Positions 55,118 to 63,738 of a DNA stretch of 64,000 bases are shown one piece after another. This DNA is from Hyphomicrobiales bacterium (GTDB taxonomy: Bacteria; Pseudomonadota; Alphaproteobacteria; Rhizobiales; Rhizobiaceae). Positions within the stretch are counted from its first letter, which is position 1; the number at the start of each line of letters is the position of its first letter. The stretch is from NCBI GenBank assembly GCA_900470285.1, contig UCAG01000005.1:186001-250000 (forward strand), read 5' to 3'. The notes beneath the pieces are model-generated. The model did no database searches and was not told where the DNA came from. It saw only the letters and a list, made by a program, of their open reading frames with translations. The translations under genes were made by a program, and so were the position numbers.

Positions 55118-56482
55118 TTATTTGTTTTTACTTGCTTTAATAGATTTGTATTTTTCGCGTAATATTTCTGCGCGGCCTTCTTTATTAACCTGCCGCGCAC
55201 GACCGAGAGCCAGTGCATTCTCAGGCACTTCATCGGTAATCACGCTGCCTGAGGCCACATAGACACCGTTACCAATGGTAAGCGGTGCAACCAAAGCAGA
55301 ATTGGAACCAACAAAGGCATTGCTGCCGATTATGGTTTTAAACTTATTATAGCCGTCATAATTGCAGGTGATCACACCGGCACCGATATTGGTATCAGCG
55401 CCCACGGTTGCATCACCGATATAGGACAGATGATTGACCTTGGCACCGGCGCCGATATCTGCGTTTTTGACTTCGCAGAAATTGCCAACCTTGGATTTTT
55501 CGGCCAGTTTTGCACCCGGACGCAGACGCGCAAACGGCCCTACGCTGGTATTGGCGCCAATATGCGCACCTTCAATATGGGAAAATGCATGAATGACTGC
55601 ACCACTCTCAACGGTGACTTTAGGGCCAAAGAAAACATTCGGCTCAATCAGCACATCGGCTTCAATCAGCGTATCATGTGCGAAGAATACTGTTTCCGGT
55701 GCAATGAGCGTCACACCGGAGAGCATCACATCGCGGCGTTTGCGTGTCTGCCACAGGGCTTCGGCCTCGGCCAGTTCAGCGCGATTATTAATGCCGATGA
55801 CATTTTCAACCGGCACATCAATGGCAATGACATTCAGCCCCTGTGCATGCGCCAGTTTCACCACATCGGTGAGATAATATTCACCTTTGGAATTATCATT
55901 TTTGACAGCAGAGATCAGCTGCAGCGCATATTTACCGCTCAGCGCCATCAGACCGCCGTTGCAGAATGTGATTTTGCGCTGCTCGTCCGTGGCGTCTTTT
56001 TCTTCAACGATTGCAATCAGCTTGCCATCTTCTTCAACCAGACGACCGTAGCCGGTCGGATTCTCCGGACGGAACCCCATCACCACAATATCCGCGCCCT
56101 CGGCCAGCTTGCCACGGGCAGCGCGCAGTGATGTTTCTTCGATCAGCGGCGTATCGCCGAAAACCACCAGCACATCATCATGCGCTTCGGCCAGCGCTTC
56201 GCGGGCAGCAAGCACTGCGTGCGCTGTACCCAGACGCTCGGTCTGCTCATAGAAACGCGCTGTCTCACTGATTTTTCCGACAGCCTTCTGCACATCCGCC
56301 GCGCCGCGCCCGACTACAACGGCCAAATCGTTTTTTGTGTCATTGGCTCCCTGCACGGCCTTAACCACATGCCCCACCAGCGGCAAACCGGCAATCTCAT
56401 GCAGGACTTTGGACATGGAAGATTTCATGCGGGTACCCTCACCGGCAGCGAGGATAATGGTCAGGCAGGATCTGGAAGCCAT
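55118..56482 (-). CDS. glmU: Bifunctional GlmU: GlcNAc-1-P uridyltransferase and glucosamine-1-P acetyltransferase
   Basis: Makes UDP-GlcNAc. It is 454 residues from ATG 56482, the usual length. The pyrophosphorylase part begins [22 protein letters not shown] with the G-x-G-T-x-M loop; the C-terminal part is a left-handed beta helix of hexapeptides with [20 protein letters not shown] and [10 protein letters not shown], including the acetyl-transfer residues. The frame is open further to 56572, but GGA precedes ATG 56482 and the family start fits. It is upstream of glmS on the same strand, so the two are likely one unit. Confidence 0.96.
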   Translation of the reverse strand: MASRSCLTIILAAGEGTRMKSSMSKVLHEIAGLPLVGHVVKAVQGANDTKNDLAVVVGRGAADVQKAVGKISETARFYEQTERLGTAHAVLAAREALAEAHDDVLVVFGDTPLIEETSLRAARGKLAEGADIVVMGFRPENPTGYGRLVEEDGKLIAIVEEKDATDEQRKITFCNGGLMALSGKYALQLISAVKNDNSKGEYYLTDVVKLAHAQGLNVIAIDVPVENVIGINNRAELAEAEALWQTRKRRDVMLSGVTLIAPETVFFAHDTLIEADVLIEPNVFFGPKVTVESGAVIHAFSHIEGAHIGANTSVGPFARLRPGAKLAEKSKVGNFCEVKNADIGAGAKVNHLSYIGDATVGADTNIGAGVITCNYDGYNKFKTIIGSNAFVGSNSALVAPLTIGNGVYVASGSVITDEVPENALALGRARQVNKEGRAEILREKYKSIKASKNK

Positions 56483-56688
56483 ATTAATTCCGTGTTTCAT
56501 AACTGGCAAAGAGGTCTGAATTATCAGAACCACTTTAAAGGCAAAACGTATAGATTCATTTACACAAAACAAGCAAGGCGCCGATGATTTTGTATGAATC
56601 GCGGTATTATTCTGTTTTTAAACAGTTTCCTGTTTCGGATTTATGGTTGTACCGGTCACTTTTCAGAAACATCCGGTACGTATTGTGA

Positions 56689-57435
56689 TTAGCCGAGCTT
56701 GCCCAGCACAGGGAATGTCTCAAGCAGCCAGAAAGCAAAAGCTTCCATACCGCCGGTGAGAAACAGGATACCGGCAAGCACCAGCAAAATACCCATCACT
56801 TTTTCGACCTTCCCCATATGCACGCGGAAACGTGACAGGAAGCGCATGAAACGGCCGGAAAACAGCGCTGCCAGCATAAACGGAATACCCAGCCCCAGTG
56901 AATAAACAGCCAGCAGTGACGCGCCGTCCAGCACCGATGCCTTTGAGCCTGCCAGCGTCAGGATTGGCCCCAATACCGGCCCGATACATGGTGTCCAGCC
57001 GAATGCGAAGGCCAGCCCCATAATATAGGCACCCAAAGGTGTTGCCGGGGCGGAATTCGCCTGAAAACGGGCTTCCCGTGACAGCAACGGGATGCGGATC
57101 AGCCCGAGGAAATTCAAGCCCATCACAATAATAACAAGACCGGCGGCAATTGCCATTTCCTGCTGCCACTGACGCAGGAAGTGGCCGATTGACGATGCAC
57201 CGGCGCCAAGTGCCACAAACACAGTGGTAAAGCCGAGAACGAATGCAAATGATGTCACGAGCAACCGGATGCGGTTACGTGTGGCCTGCGAGGCCTCTCC
57301 ACCATTGCGAAAGTCATCCACACTCACACCTGCCATATAACAAAGATATGGCGGCACCAGAGGCAAAACACAGGGAGAGAGAAAAGATAAGGCACCGGCA
57401 CCAACAGCAGTCAGATAAGAAATGTCGATTGCCAT
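56689..57435 (-). CDS. ccdA: Cytochrome c biogenesis protein CcdA (thiol-disulfide transmembrane carrier)
   Basis: A 248-residue membrane protein with six hydrophobic segments that moves reducing equivalents from cytoplasmic thioredoxin to the periplasm. The two key Cys are in SFLSPCVLPLVPPYLC (residues near 20-30) and FGWTPCIGPVLGPIL (near 148). It lies upstream of no other thiol-redox gene here. It follows glmU after 206 bp without a gene. Its start at 57435 is followed upstream by the tRNA region. Confidence 0.93.
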   Translation of the reverse strand: MAIDISYLTAVGAGALSFLSPCVLPLVPPYLCYMAGVSVDDFRNGGEASQATRNRIRLLVTSFAFVLGFTTVFVALGAGASSIGHFLRQWQQEMAIAAGLVIIVMGLNFLGLIRIPLLSREARFQANSAPATPLGAYIMGLAFAFGWTPCIGPVLGPILTLAGSKASVLDGASLLAVYSLGLGIPFMLAALFSGRFMRFLSRFRVHMGKVEKVMGILLVLAGILFLTGGMEAFAFWLLETFPVLGKLG

Positions 57436-57852
57436 ATTAATTCCCTGTCAAATTACGAAATCTGCGACTTTCAGCAACCACCAGCCTTGCTCCGCTGATT
57501 CATAGCGATCTCACGGGTATAGTGCTGCTTATGTTCGTGCGGTCTTATAGCCATTATTGTTCAGGATAGAAACTGCAGGCGTGAATATCGGTCAATTTTC
57601 GATATCAGGCATATGCTTCAGGCAGAAGTACGGGGCACTTTCAGGAATCAATCATACAAACAATGACTTGCCGGAATCATTTTTTAGGAGAATCTTATTT
57701 GAAAGCATGAATCGCCCCTCTGATTTTTCATATGAGACACCAAAAACATCAAATATGCATGATATGAGTGTGATTTCAGCACCTTAATATGGGGAAAAAC
57801 CGGAAAAACTTCAAAAAATCCACTTTCACTTCAAAAACAATGATTTTTGGTG
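57436..57852. other. Intergenic region upstream of the tRNA-Lys pair
   Basis: About 415 bp. It holds the ccdA leader and then AT-rich sequence up to the first tRNA promoter. A TTG-started frame at 57557-57787 has no ribosome site and is not coding-like. Nothing else is supported. Confidence 0.5.
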
Positions 57853-57881
57853 TTGACGATCGCGATAACGGCACCTATGTA
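57853..57881 (+). promoter_or_regulatory. Promoter of the first tRNA-Lys gene
   Basis: -35 TTGACG (57853-57858), 17-base spacer, -10 TATGTA (57876-57881); the tRNA begins 66 bases after it. The same elements recur before the second tRNA. Confidence 0.75.
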
Positions 57882-57946
57882 TCGCCGCACTTGCAGAGCA
57901 TTACCGAGATGCTCCTGACAGAGACTTCTTGTCTCAGAAATTGCAA

Positions 57947-58022
57947 GAGCGCGTAGCTCAGCCGGTAGAGCAACTGACTTTTAATCAGTAGGTCCACGGT
58001 TCGAACCCGTGCGCGCTCACCA
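57947..58022 (+). tRNA. tRNA-Lys (anticodon TTT), copy 1
   Basis: Full cloverleaf of 76 bases including encoded CCA. Acceptor GAGCGCG/CGCGCTC, D stem GCTC/GAGC, anticodon stem ACTGA/TCAGT with loop CTTTTAA, T stem CACGG/CCGTG with TTCGAAC. Loop centre TTT reads AAA/AAG lysine codons. Confidence 0.97.
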
Positions 58023-58143
58023 CTTTCTCATCACATAAAATTCTCTTAAATTTGAACAGCTTGTTTGCCTGCGCATTGAATCTGTCTTTGTATCTGCCTT
58101 GTGTATAAACTTAAGATTTTGAATTTAAACAGTGATTTTAGTG

Positions 58144-58172
58144 TTGACGATAACATCAAACCATCTTATGTA
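58144..58172 (+). promoter_or_regulatory. Promoter of the second tRNA-Lys gene
   Basis: -35 TTGACG (58144-58149), 17-base spacer, -10 TATGTA (58167-58172). Spacer differs from the first copy although both boxes are preserved. Confidence 0.75.
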
Positions 58173-58236
58173 TCGCCCCACTTGCAGAGCATTACCGAGA
58201 TGCTCCTGACAGAGACTTCCGTCTCAGAAATTGCAA

Positions 58237-58312
58237 GAGCGCGTAGCTCAGCCGGTAGAGCAACTGACTTTTAATCAGTAGGTCCACGGTTCGAACCCGT
58301 GCGCGCTCACCA
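58237..58312 (+). tRNA. tRNA-Lys (anticodon TTT), copy 2
   Basis: Identical to copy 1 over all 76 bases, including the encoded CCA. It is preceded by its own promoter and by the same leader hairpins. Confidence 0.97.
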
Positions 58313-58382
58313 CTTTCTCTTTAAATAACGCACAGTCACCTTTCAAAGTCGCATTTGCATTATAGAATGTTTGCTGACTTAT

Positions 58383-58415
58383 AAAAAAAGCCCCGAATAT
58401 CTTCAGGGCTTTTAT
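58383..58415 (-). terminator. Terminator after the autotransporter gene
   Basis: Read leftward: AAAAGCCCT, loop, GGGGCTTTTTTT. The stem core AAGCCC/GGGCTT lies at about 58387-58412. Confidence 0.88.
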
Positions 58416-58438
58416 ATTTTAAAATACTCTCAACCTTA

Positions 58439-61400
58439 TCACCATTTAACGCGAAGTCCGATGGTTCCTTTATAGGTGTAGCTGTCTCCGAAATTATTGA
58501 GGCTGGTGTTTACCGATCCCTCGCCATAGATGGAATATTTATCATTATCCCAGTTATAGCTGCCACCCAGCCCAACCCCGCCCCAGAAGCGGTCATTACG
58601 GCTGGCAAAACGTACCGACGATACATCAACTGCTGAACCGTCGAGGAATTCATAATACAGATTGGCAACACCGTAGACATAAGAACGGTTTACCATGCCT
58701 TTATCATTGTACCAGGAGTTCTGGTAATCTGCAGAAACACCGATACGCCCCTGCAGACTATCGCCCTTGTGGAGGGAAACAGCACCATTATACTGATCGG
58801 TAAAACTATCAAAATCGACATTGGAATAGACAAGCTGTGCCTGCGGCGTAACCGACCAGCGGTCATTCAGTGTAATGCGCTTACCGGTTTCAGCCGATAA
58901 AGCATAGCCAAAGCCGTTATTGCCATCTACGAGAGAGACTGCAGTTGCGCCTCTGGTACTCAGATCACTGTCATACCATGTTGCCTGCGCCTGTGTATCA
59001 ACATAGAAGCCGTTACTTCCATACCAGGTCAGTGTGCCACCAAAACCATAACCGTCGGCAGAGATTTTACCAAGACCGTGTTCCGAACGGGTATCAGCAG
59101 ATGCGTGGCCATAATGAACAGTAATACCGCCAATCAGCAGACCGTTATCAGTCTCTGTTAAAACACCATCAAGACCGGCCTGCATTTTAAAAATATCAGC
59201 ATCATATTGTGTACCTGATGTGGTGATTGCCGGTTTGGATTTCAGATGCTGGCCTTCAATTCGCCCCCAGATGCCGTTGCGTTCGGTAAAACTTCCGGCT
59301 TCAGCCGCCGGAACAGCCGGAGTACCGATCACGTCCGCGCCCTGCTCGATCATAATATTACCGGCATGACTCCAGTAACGATTGCCAACGCGCTGCTGCA
59401 GGGTCGGCAGGCCGTTCAGAGCCAACAGAATTTGCGGATAAGCCTCATAAACAGGCACACCTTGTGTAAAGTGCGGATCGACAGGATCGACCGGGTCTAC
59501 AGGATCCACCGGATCAACTGGATCTACCGGGTCAACAGGATCTTTCTTGTCGAGCTGAGAACGCAAATACCAGTCATCCGCAATCTCACTGTCTGAATAG
59601 TCATCAGATGCGGAAGAGGATTTGGTATTTGGGCCTTTATATAAGGAATAGGCATAGGCGCCGGCACCAACAACAGTTTTGCCGTTAAACTGATAGGCAT
59701 TGTCTGCACTGGCATCAAGCATGAAGGCATCTGCGGTTGTTGTCCCGCCGTTAATGGAATTTACGAGCTTGATACCATGCCCCGGCTCAGTATCTGCCCC
59801 ATCAGCATCAGTCCCTGTATTTTTAATACGCAGTAGTGTCTGTCCGGAAATTGTACCACCATCATTCACAATCATATCAGAAGCTGAGCCGCTGGCACCA
59901 AGGAATGTATCCAACTGAGCGACAGCCCCCTGTGAGCCCACATATTGCCCGCGCAAAATCAGCTGATCACCGGTTTTACCATCTGACAGGTTGAGAATGC
60001 CGCCAATATTGTTGATGTCTCCCTGCAATGTAAACGCAGCGGGAGCACCGCCTGATCCGTAGGCCACAATTTCAGAGGCTTTTTTAAGGTCAAGCTTGGT
60101 GAAAACAGCCGTGGTTGAAGGTGCAGAACCGGTTTTCTCCTGCAAAACCCATTTTGCCTTCTTATCGAGATTCAGATTCAAAGTGGATACAGCGGCCTTA
60201 TTGGTCAGGCCAAGCATCGTTCCTTCTGAAAAATTGAATGTGGTCATACTTGGGGCACGAGTAGTTCCGCCGACATTAAGCAGATATCCGCCACTGGCAG
60301 CCGTCAGCAAACTATCCGTGCCACGCACAGTCAGCAAATAATTTTGTTGATTGCTCGCAACTTCAACAAGGTTTGCTGTTGTTGAAGTTGTAGACGCAAC
60401 AAGATTATTGAACATCGTGTCGGTCTGTGCATTGGATTGATTGAAATTACCGCTGATACTAATGGCTTCACGGCCGGCCTTAATGGTCGTACTTGAAGTA
60501 TCGGTATTGGCGTCCAAAACAGCCCCTTGCCAGATAACAGCGATGGCGGAACTGTTGGCGGCAGCCGTTGTATCAATTTCCATGTGACCAAGTGAGGTCA
60601 GGCGGCCTTCACCAGTACCAACATTAGCAGTTTTACCCAGACGGATTGCATTGGCACGACCAGATGTACTCTTAATTTTAATATTGCTGTTGTTTAGCCT
60701 GACTTCCGGTACCCTGCCGTTTTGCTCTGAACCTGAAACATAAATACCGATAGCATCATTTGACGCCGCATCAATATCGATTGCCAGATTACCTTTTACT
60801 TCCACATATCCTGCAGATCCCTGTCCTGAATTTGCACCAGCTCCTTGTATGACACGAATCCCGTTTAATAGCGGATAACCACCCCAATTTGCTGTCGACT
60901 GCATTTTGATAGACAGATTATCAAAAATTGCTGATGACCTTTTACCATTGAAAGTTGCATCTTCTGCTGCATTCACAGAAGACCCTGCAACGACCCCATA
61001 ATGCTCAAAACGCTGACCAAGTCCTAGAAAACCACTTCCATCAGCACCGTTTGGCAGGTTCTGCATCGTCAGGTTGAGCGTACCAATCATTAATAGCCCG
61101 CCATCACTCACACCGACACCAGATTTCGCAATATTATCGCCGATAGGTTTTGAGGCGTTGGCATCAAGATTTTCAATCGTCAGATTGATAGTTTTCCCAC
61201 GCGCGTCAAATATGGCCTGAGCTGCAGCAGAGCCATCCCCGACAGCAATACCTGCACTGCCTTTCAGAATTGTTGTCAGGTCATTATCGACTGTTAATGT
61301 CCGGTTACCACCAGCAGCAACGCCATACTGGTCGACGATAATACCCAGATTCCAGATACTGGTATTCCCAATGACTGCCGGAAGTGTCGAAATTGTACAT

Positions 61401-61540
61401 CCGGGTCTGTTTGCCGCATTACCAATATTGCGGGCATCAATGGTACCGTTTGCATTGGCTACACATGGTGCGGCATTCGCAGCTGAACTGAAAATAAATA
61501 CGCCGCTAAGTACTGTACTTGCTAATAAGAGCTCTTTCAT
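58439..61540 (-). CDS. Autotransporter (type Va) with DPV-repeat linker
   Basis: A 1033-residue outer-membrane protein. Signal peptide residues 1-24 (LASTVLSGVFIFSSAANA). The passenger (about 25-665) is a beta-helix-like, Asn/Gly/Ser-rich region with motifs such as LNLTMQNLPNG and TTIKAGREAISISGN. Seven Asp-Pro-Val triplets (about 667-687) form a rigid linker. The C-terminal barrel (about 755-1033) starts with NGIWGRIEGQHL and ends GLRVKW, the aromatic end required for barrel assembly. Brucella relatives of this kind are adhesins; host binding here is inference. The frame starts at a GTG (61552), but ATG 61540 after GGGGGT is preferred. It lies next to the tRNA pair. Confidence 0.88.
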   Translation of the reverse strand: MKELLLASTVLSGVFIFSSAANAAPCVANANGTIDARNIGNAANRPGCTISTLPAVIGNTSIWNLGIIVDQYGVAAGGNRTLTVDNDLTTILKGSAGIAVGDGSAAAQAIFDARGKTINLTIENLDANASKPIGDNIAKSGVGVSDGGLLMIGTLNLTMQNLPNGADGSGFLGLGQRFEHYGVVAGSSVNAAEDATFNGKRSSAIFDNLSIKMQSTANWGGYPLLNGIRVIQGAGANSGQGSAGYVEVKGNLAIDIDAASNDAIGIYVSGSEQNGRVPEVRLNNSNIKIKSTSGRANAIRLGKTANVGTGEGRLTSLGHMEIDTTAAANSSAIAVIWQGAVLDANTDTSSTTIKAGREAISISGNFNQSNAQTDTMFNNLVASTTSTTANLVEVASNQQNYLLTVRGTDSLLTAASGGYLLNVGGTTRAPSMTTFNFSEGTMLGLTNKAAVSTLNLNLDKKAKWVLQEKTGSAPSTTAVFTKLDLKKASEIVAYGSGGAPAAFTLQGDINNIGGILNLSDGKTGDQLILRGQYVGSQGAVAQLDTFLGASGSASDMIVNDGGTISGQTLLRIKNTGTDADGADTEPGHGIKLVNSINGGTTTADAFMLDASADNAYQFNGKTVVGAGAYAYSLYKGPNTKSSSASDDYSDSEIADDWYLRSQLDKKDPVDPVDPVDPVDPVDPVDPVDPHFTQGVPVYEAYPQILLALNGLPTLQQRVGNRYWSHAGNIMIEQGADVIGTPAVPAAEAGSFTERNGIWGRIEGQHLKSKPAITTSGTQYDADIFKMQAGLDGVLTETDNGLLIGGITVHYGHASADTRSEHGLGKISADGYGFGGTLTWYGSNGFYVDTQAQATWYDSDLSTRGATAVSLVDGNNGFGYALSAETGKRITLNDRWSVTPQAQLVYSNVDFDSFTDQYNGAVSLHKGDSLQGRIGVSADYQNSWYNDKGMVNRSYVYGVANLYYEFLDGSAVDVSSVRFASRNDRFWGGVGLGGSYNWDNDKYSIYGEGSVNTSLNNFGDSYTYKGTIGLRVKW
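59480..59542 (-). repeat. Nine-base tandem repeats encoding Asp-Pro-Val x7
   Basis: Seven 9-base units, all reading GAY-CCN-GTN in frame on the minus strand, with third-base differences; neighbouring units partly share an 18-base super-pattern. Because units differ, slippage should be slower than in a perfect repeat. A further GAT-CCG follows. Confidence 0.9.
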
Positions 61541-61558
61541 AAGTACCCCCACATTTAT

Positions 61559-61614
61559 CGTGTGGTAATATACTTATATGATGAACTTAAAAGTAAATAA
61601 GGTAACGTGTGGTA
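61559..61614. promoter_or_regulatory. Direct repeats CGTGTGGTA upstream of the autotransporter
   Basis: CGTGTGGTA occurs at 61559-61567 and 61606-61614, 47 bases apart; an inverted CACACG follows at 61647-61652. The region should hold the leftward promoter of the autotransporter gene. A regulator site is possible, unknown. Confidence 0.35.
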
Positions 61615-61732
61615 CGGCTTACAATTGCACCCAGAGTTGCATTTTTCACACGATTATGATGATTACATGAAACTCAAAATGATGAGACCACAAATATTTG
61701 CCAGTCTTATATTGGACTATTTTAATATGCAT

Positions 61733-61841
61733 TCATGCGTATATTGATCCCATCAACAGATGATATTTTCACCAAGTTGATCTCCTCATGATACCTACTC
61801 GATATCTGCCCCGTATTGCTCTGCAATGCGGGGCTTTTTTT
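61733..61841 (+). ncRNA. Candidate small RNA of about 110 bases
   Basis: A strong rightward terminator (61808-61841) has no gene before it on the plus strand; only the autotransporter start, reading away, is near. A possible promoter, TTGCCA (61698-61703), 17 bases, TTTAAT (61721-61726), would give a transcript from about 61733. The region has a single-stranded-looking CTCCTC near 61780 that could pair with ribosome sites. Limits and identity are inferred. Confidence 0.45.
61808..61841 (+). terminator. Rho-independent terminator without an upstream gene
   Basis: GCCCCGTATTGC, loop TCT, GCAATGCGGGGC, then seven T residues; 12-bp stem with one G-T pair. Only the rightward direction has a T-run. 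Confidence 0.92.
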
Positions 61842-62008
61842 ATATCGTGTGAGGCAGACCAACTTTTCGGCAGTTGAATGGTGTTGATACACTGTTCACC
61901 CAGCCCATATTACAAAAATACAGATCTGCGATAATATAATACAAAGCGCAGACAGGCTCGGCAGAGATAAATTTCATTCTCTGCCCCACATATTTCAGAA
62001 AGGCCAAT

Positions 62009-63526
62009 ATGACCTCCGGTATCCATCATGTGACCCTCATCACCCGCAATGTGCAGGCCAATATTGATTTTTATGCAGGTTTTCTGGGATTGCGTCTGGT
62101 CAAGCAAACCGGCGGCTTTGAAGACGGCGAGCAGCTCCACCTGTTTTACGGCGATGCGCTTGGCTCACCGGGTTCACTGATTACATTTCTCGTCTGGGAA
62201 GAGGGTGCGCGCGGCCGTGTCGGCCATGGTCAGGTTGCGGAAATTGCCTTGGCAGTCCCACCGGAAACAATCGGAGACTGGCTGACACGCGCCCTGTCCC
62301 GGCAAATTCGCGTTGAAGGTCCAAAGCGTGAATTCGGTGAACCGGTATTACGTCTGAAAGATCCGGATGGCGTTACTGTCAAGCTGGTCGGTCATGACAT
62401 GCCGGCTGCACATCCGTGGAATTCTGCACCCACCCGCCTGCACAGCGTTACTCTCTTCACCGAAACGCAGGAAGAAACCGCCGCTTTCATCAAGCGCTTC
62501 GGCTATAGCGAAGGTCAGCGTGAAGAAACTGTACTGCGCATGGTTTCCGACACGGATTTCGTGGACGTGCGCAATGTCAGCGGTTTTGTGCCGGGTATCC
62601 CCGGAACCGGCATTGCCGATCATGTGGCATTCCGCGCCAAAGATGTCGATGCAGTCAAAGCTGCTGAAGCAGAACTGTCACGCCTCAATTCGTCAATCAC
62701 CAATTTCCATGACCGCAAATATTTCACCTCACTTTATGTGCGTGAACCGGGCGGAACGCTGATTGAGCTGGCAACCGACGGACCCGGTTTTACCATTGAT
62801 GAAACACCGGAGCATCTGGGTGAAACATTGTTTGTGCCACCGCATAATCAGGAGCGCGCACAGGATCTGAAAGTAATAATGCCGCAATTTGCTTTACCCG
62901 GAGAGGAAAGAATTGCCATGCGTGACCTGCCCTTTGTGCATCGCTTCTACACACCGGAAAATCCCGATGGCAGTGTTATTCTGCTGTTGCACGGTACCGG
63001 CGGCAATGAAGCCGATCTGATGCCGATGGCGCATCGCATCAACCCGCGCGCTACCCTGCTCGGCGTGCGCGGACGCAGCCATGAGGAAGGAACTGCACGC
63101 TGGTTCCGCCGCTTTGGCGCCACGCAGTTCGATCAGGCGGATATCCGCTCGGAGGCTGAGGCATTTAACGCCTTTTTTGAAGGGGCAATTGCTTCCTATG
63201 GCCTGAAACCGGAAGATATCACGGTGCTCGGCTACTCCAATGGTGCAAATTTTGCTGCTGCAGTGATGGCGCTTTTCCCGAAACTGATCCGCCGCGCTAT
63301 TCTGTGCCGCCCGATGCAGGTGCTGGAAGCTGTACCGCAGGCTGACCTGTCCGGCACAGAGGTGCTGACACTGGCTGGTAAATCCGACCCTTACGGCAAA
63401 TATGCTGAAGGGTTGAATACATGGTTCAGCAATAGCGGCGCGAACTTAACGGCAGAGACACTCAATGCAGGTCATCAGCTCTCGCAGGATGATATTACCC
63501 GTGCAAAGGAATGGCTGCGTTTATAA
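62009..63526 (+). CDS. Fused glyoxalase-like (VOC) dioxygenase and carboxylesterase, MhqO-MhqD type
   Basis: A 505-residue two-part protein. Residues 1-290 are a double VOC unit like ring-cleaving dioxygenase MhqO: GIHHVTLITRNVQANIDFY, a second module with LHSVTLFTETQEETAAF, IADHVAFRAKDVDAVK (a metal-ligand His) and GTLIELATDGPGF (the Glu). Residues about 305-505 are an alpha/beta hydrolase of the YodD/MhqD type: ILLLHGTGGNEADL, elbow VLGYSNGANFAAA, a late Asp (GKSDPYG) and AGHQLSQDD with the His. In Bacillus the separate proteins take part in quinone resistance. Joining them suggests a substrate passed between domains. The promoter region has a TCTGCG/CGCAGA dyad near 61925-61955. It ends within a perfect palindrome. 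Confidence 0.85.
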   Translation: MTSGIHHVTLITRNVQANIDFYAGFLGLRLVKQTGGFEDGEQLHLFYGDALGSPGSLITFLVWEEGARGRVGHGQVAEIALAVPPETIGDWLTRALSRQIRVEGPKREFGEPVLRLKDPDGVTVKLVGHDMPAAHPWNSAPTRLHSVTLFTETQEETAAFIKRFGYSEGQREETVLRMVSDTDFVDVRNVSGFVPGIPGTGIADHVAFRAKDVDAVKAAEAELSRLNSSITNFHDRKYFTSLYVREPGGTLIELATDGPGFTIDETPEHLGETLFVPPHNQERAQDLKVIMPQFALPGEERIAMRDLPFVHRFYTPENPDGSVILLLHGTGGNEADLMPMAHRINPRATLLGVRGRSHEEGTARWFRRFGATQFDQADIRSEAEAFNAFFEGAIASYGLKPEDITVLGYSNGANFAAAVMALFPKLIRRAILCRPMQVLEAVPQADLSGTEVLTLAGKSDPYGKYAEGLNTWFSNSGANLTAETLNAGHQLSQDDITRAKEWLRL

Positions 63527-63536
63527 ACGCAGCCAT
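63511..63536. repeat. Perfect 26-bp palindrome over the stop codon of the fusion gene
   Basis: ATGGCTGCGTTTA (63511-63523) is immediately followed by its exact reverse complement (63524-63536). The TAA stop lies at the centre. As RNA it folds with a minimal loop and is followed by AAAA rather than a T-run, so a classical terminator is unlikely rightward. Confidence 0.8.
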
Positions 63537-63540
63537 AAAA

Positions 63541-63637
63541 GCATTTCCAGCAAAGTGCGAAGCGGTTTGCGTCGGACAATGCGAGGATAAAAAAGATAGA
63601 GCGGTTCTGACGATTCAGTTTCAATCAGACCGCTCTA
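63541..63637. repeat. Palindromic repeat element (copy E, reversed)
   Basis: Starts with GCATTTCCAGCAAAGTGCGAAG and GTCGGACAATGCG, the mirror image of the second half of copies A-C, and ends with TAGAGCGGTTCTGA (63597-63610) mirrored by TCAGACCGCTCTA (63625-63637), one base short of perfect. Flanked by TA on the right. Confidence 0.8.
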
Positions 63638-63705
63638 TTTATGTTATAAAATTACAATAATTTCTTTTGCGGCATAGACATGTCAGATAAACGCATCTAT
63701 CAATC

Positions 63706-63723
63706 GTAATGTTATTACATTTC
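63706..63723. promoter_or_regulatory. Zur-like box
   Basis: GTAATGTTATTACATTTC, containing the dyad AATGT-TATT-ACATT (63708-63721). It resembles zinc-uptake regulator sites of alphaproteobacteria and lies 17 bases before the zinc-chaperone-like gene. Confidence 0.6.
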
Positions 63724-63738
63724 GACTTGAGGTTTATG

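Larger units (their letters stand above)
57838..58321. repeat. Tandem duplication containing promoter plus tRNA-Lys
   Basis: Two units (about 57838-58031 and 58127-58321), offset 290 bases at the tRNA, are nearly identical from the -35 box through the tRNA to CCACTTTCTC. Differences cluster in the promoter spacer and one base in the leader hairpin (GAGACttcttGTCTC versus one shorter). The leader also has GAGCAT/ATGCTC. Confidence 0.85.

Noticed and set aside
57557-57787. 76-residue frame between ccdA and tRNA-Lys
   Set aside because: Starts with TTG, no ribosome site, no family-like pattern.
57838-58321. Possible CRISPR-like repeat array
   Set aside because: Only two long units that contain tRNA genes; no short regular repeats with unique spacers.
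61656-61760. 26-residue plus-strand frame upstream of the orphan terminator
   Set aside because: No convincing ribosome site; the terminator fits a noncoding RNA as well or better.
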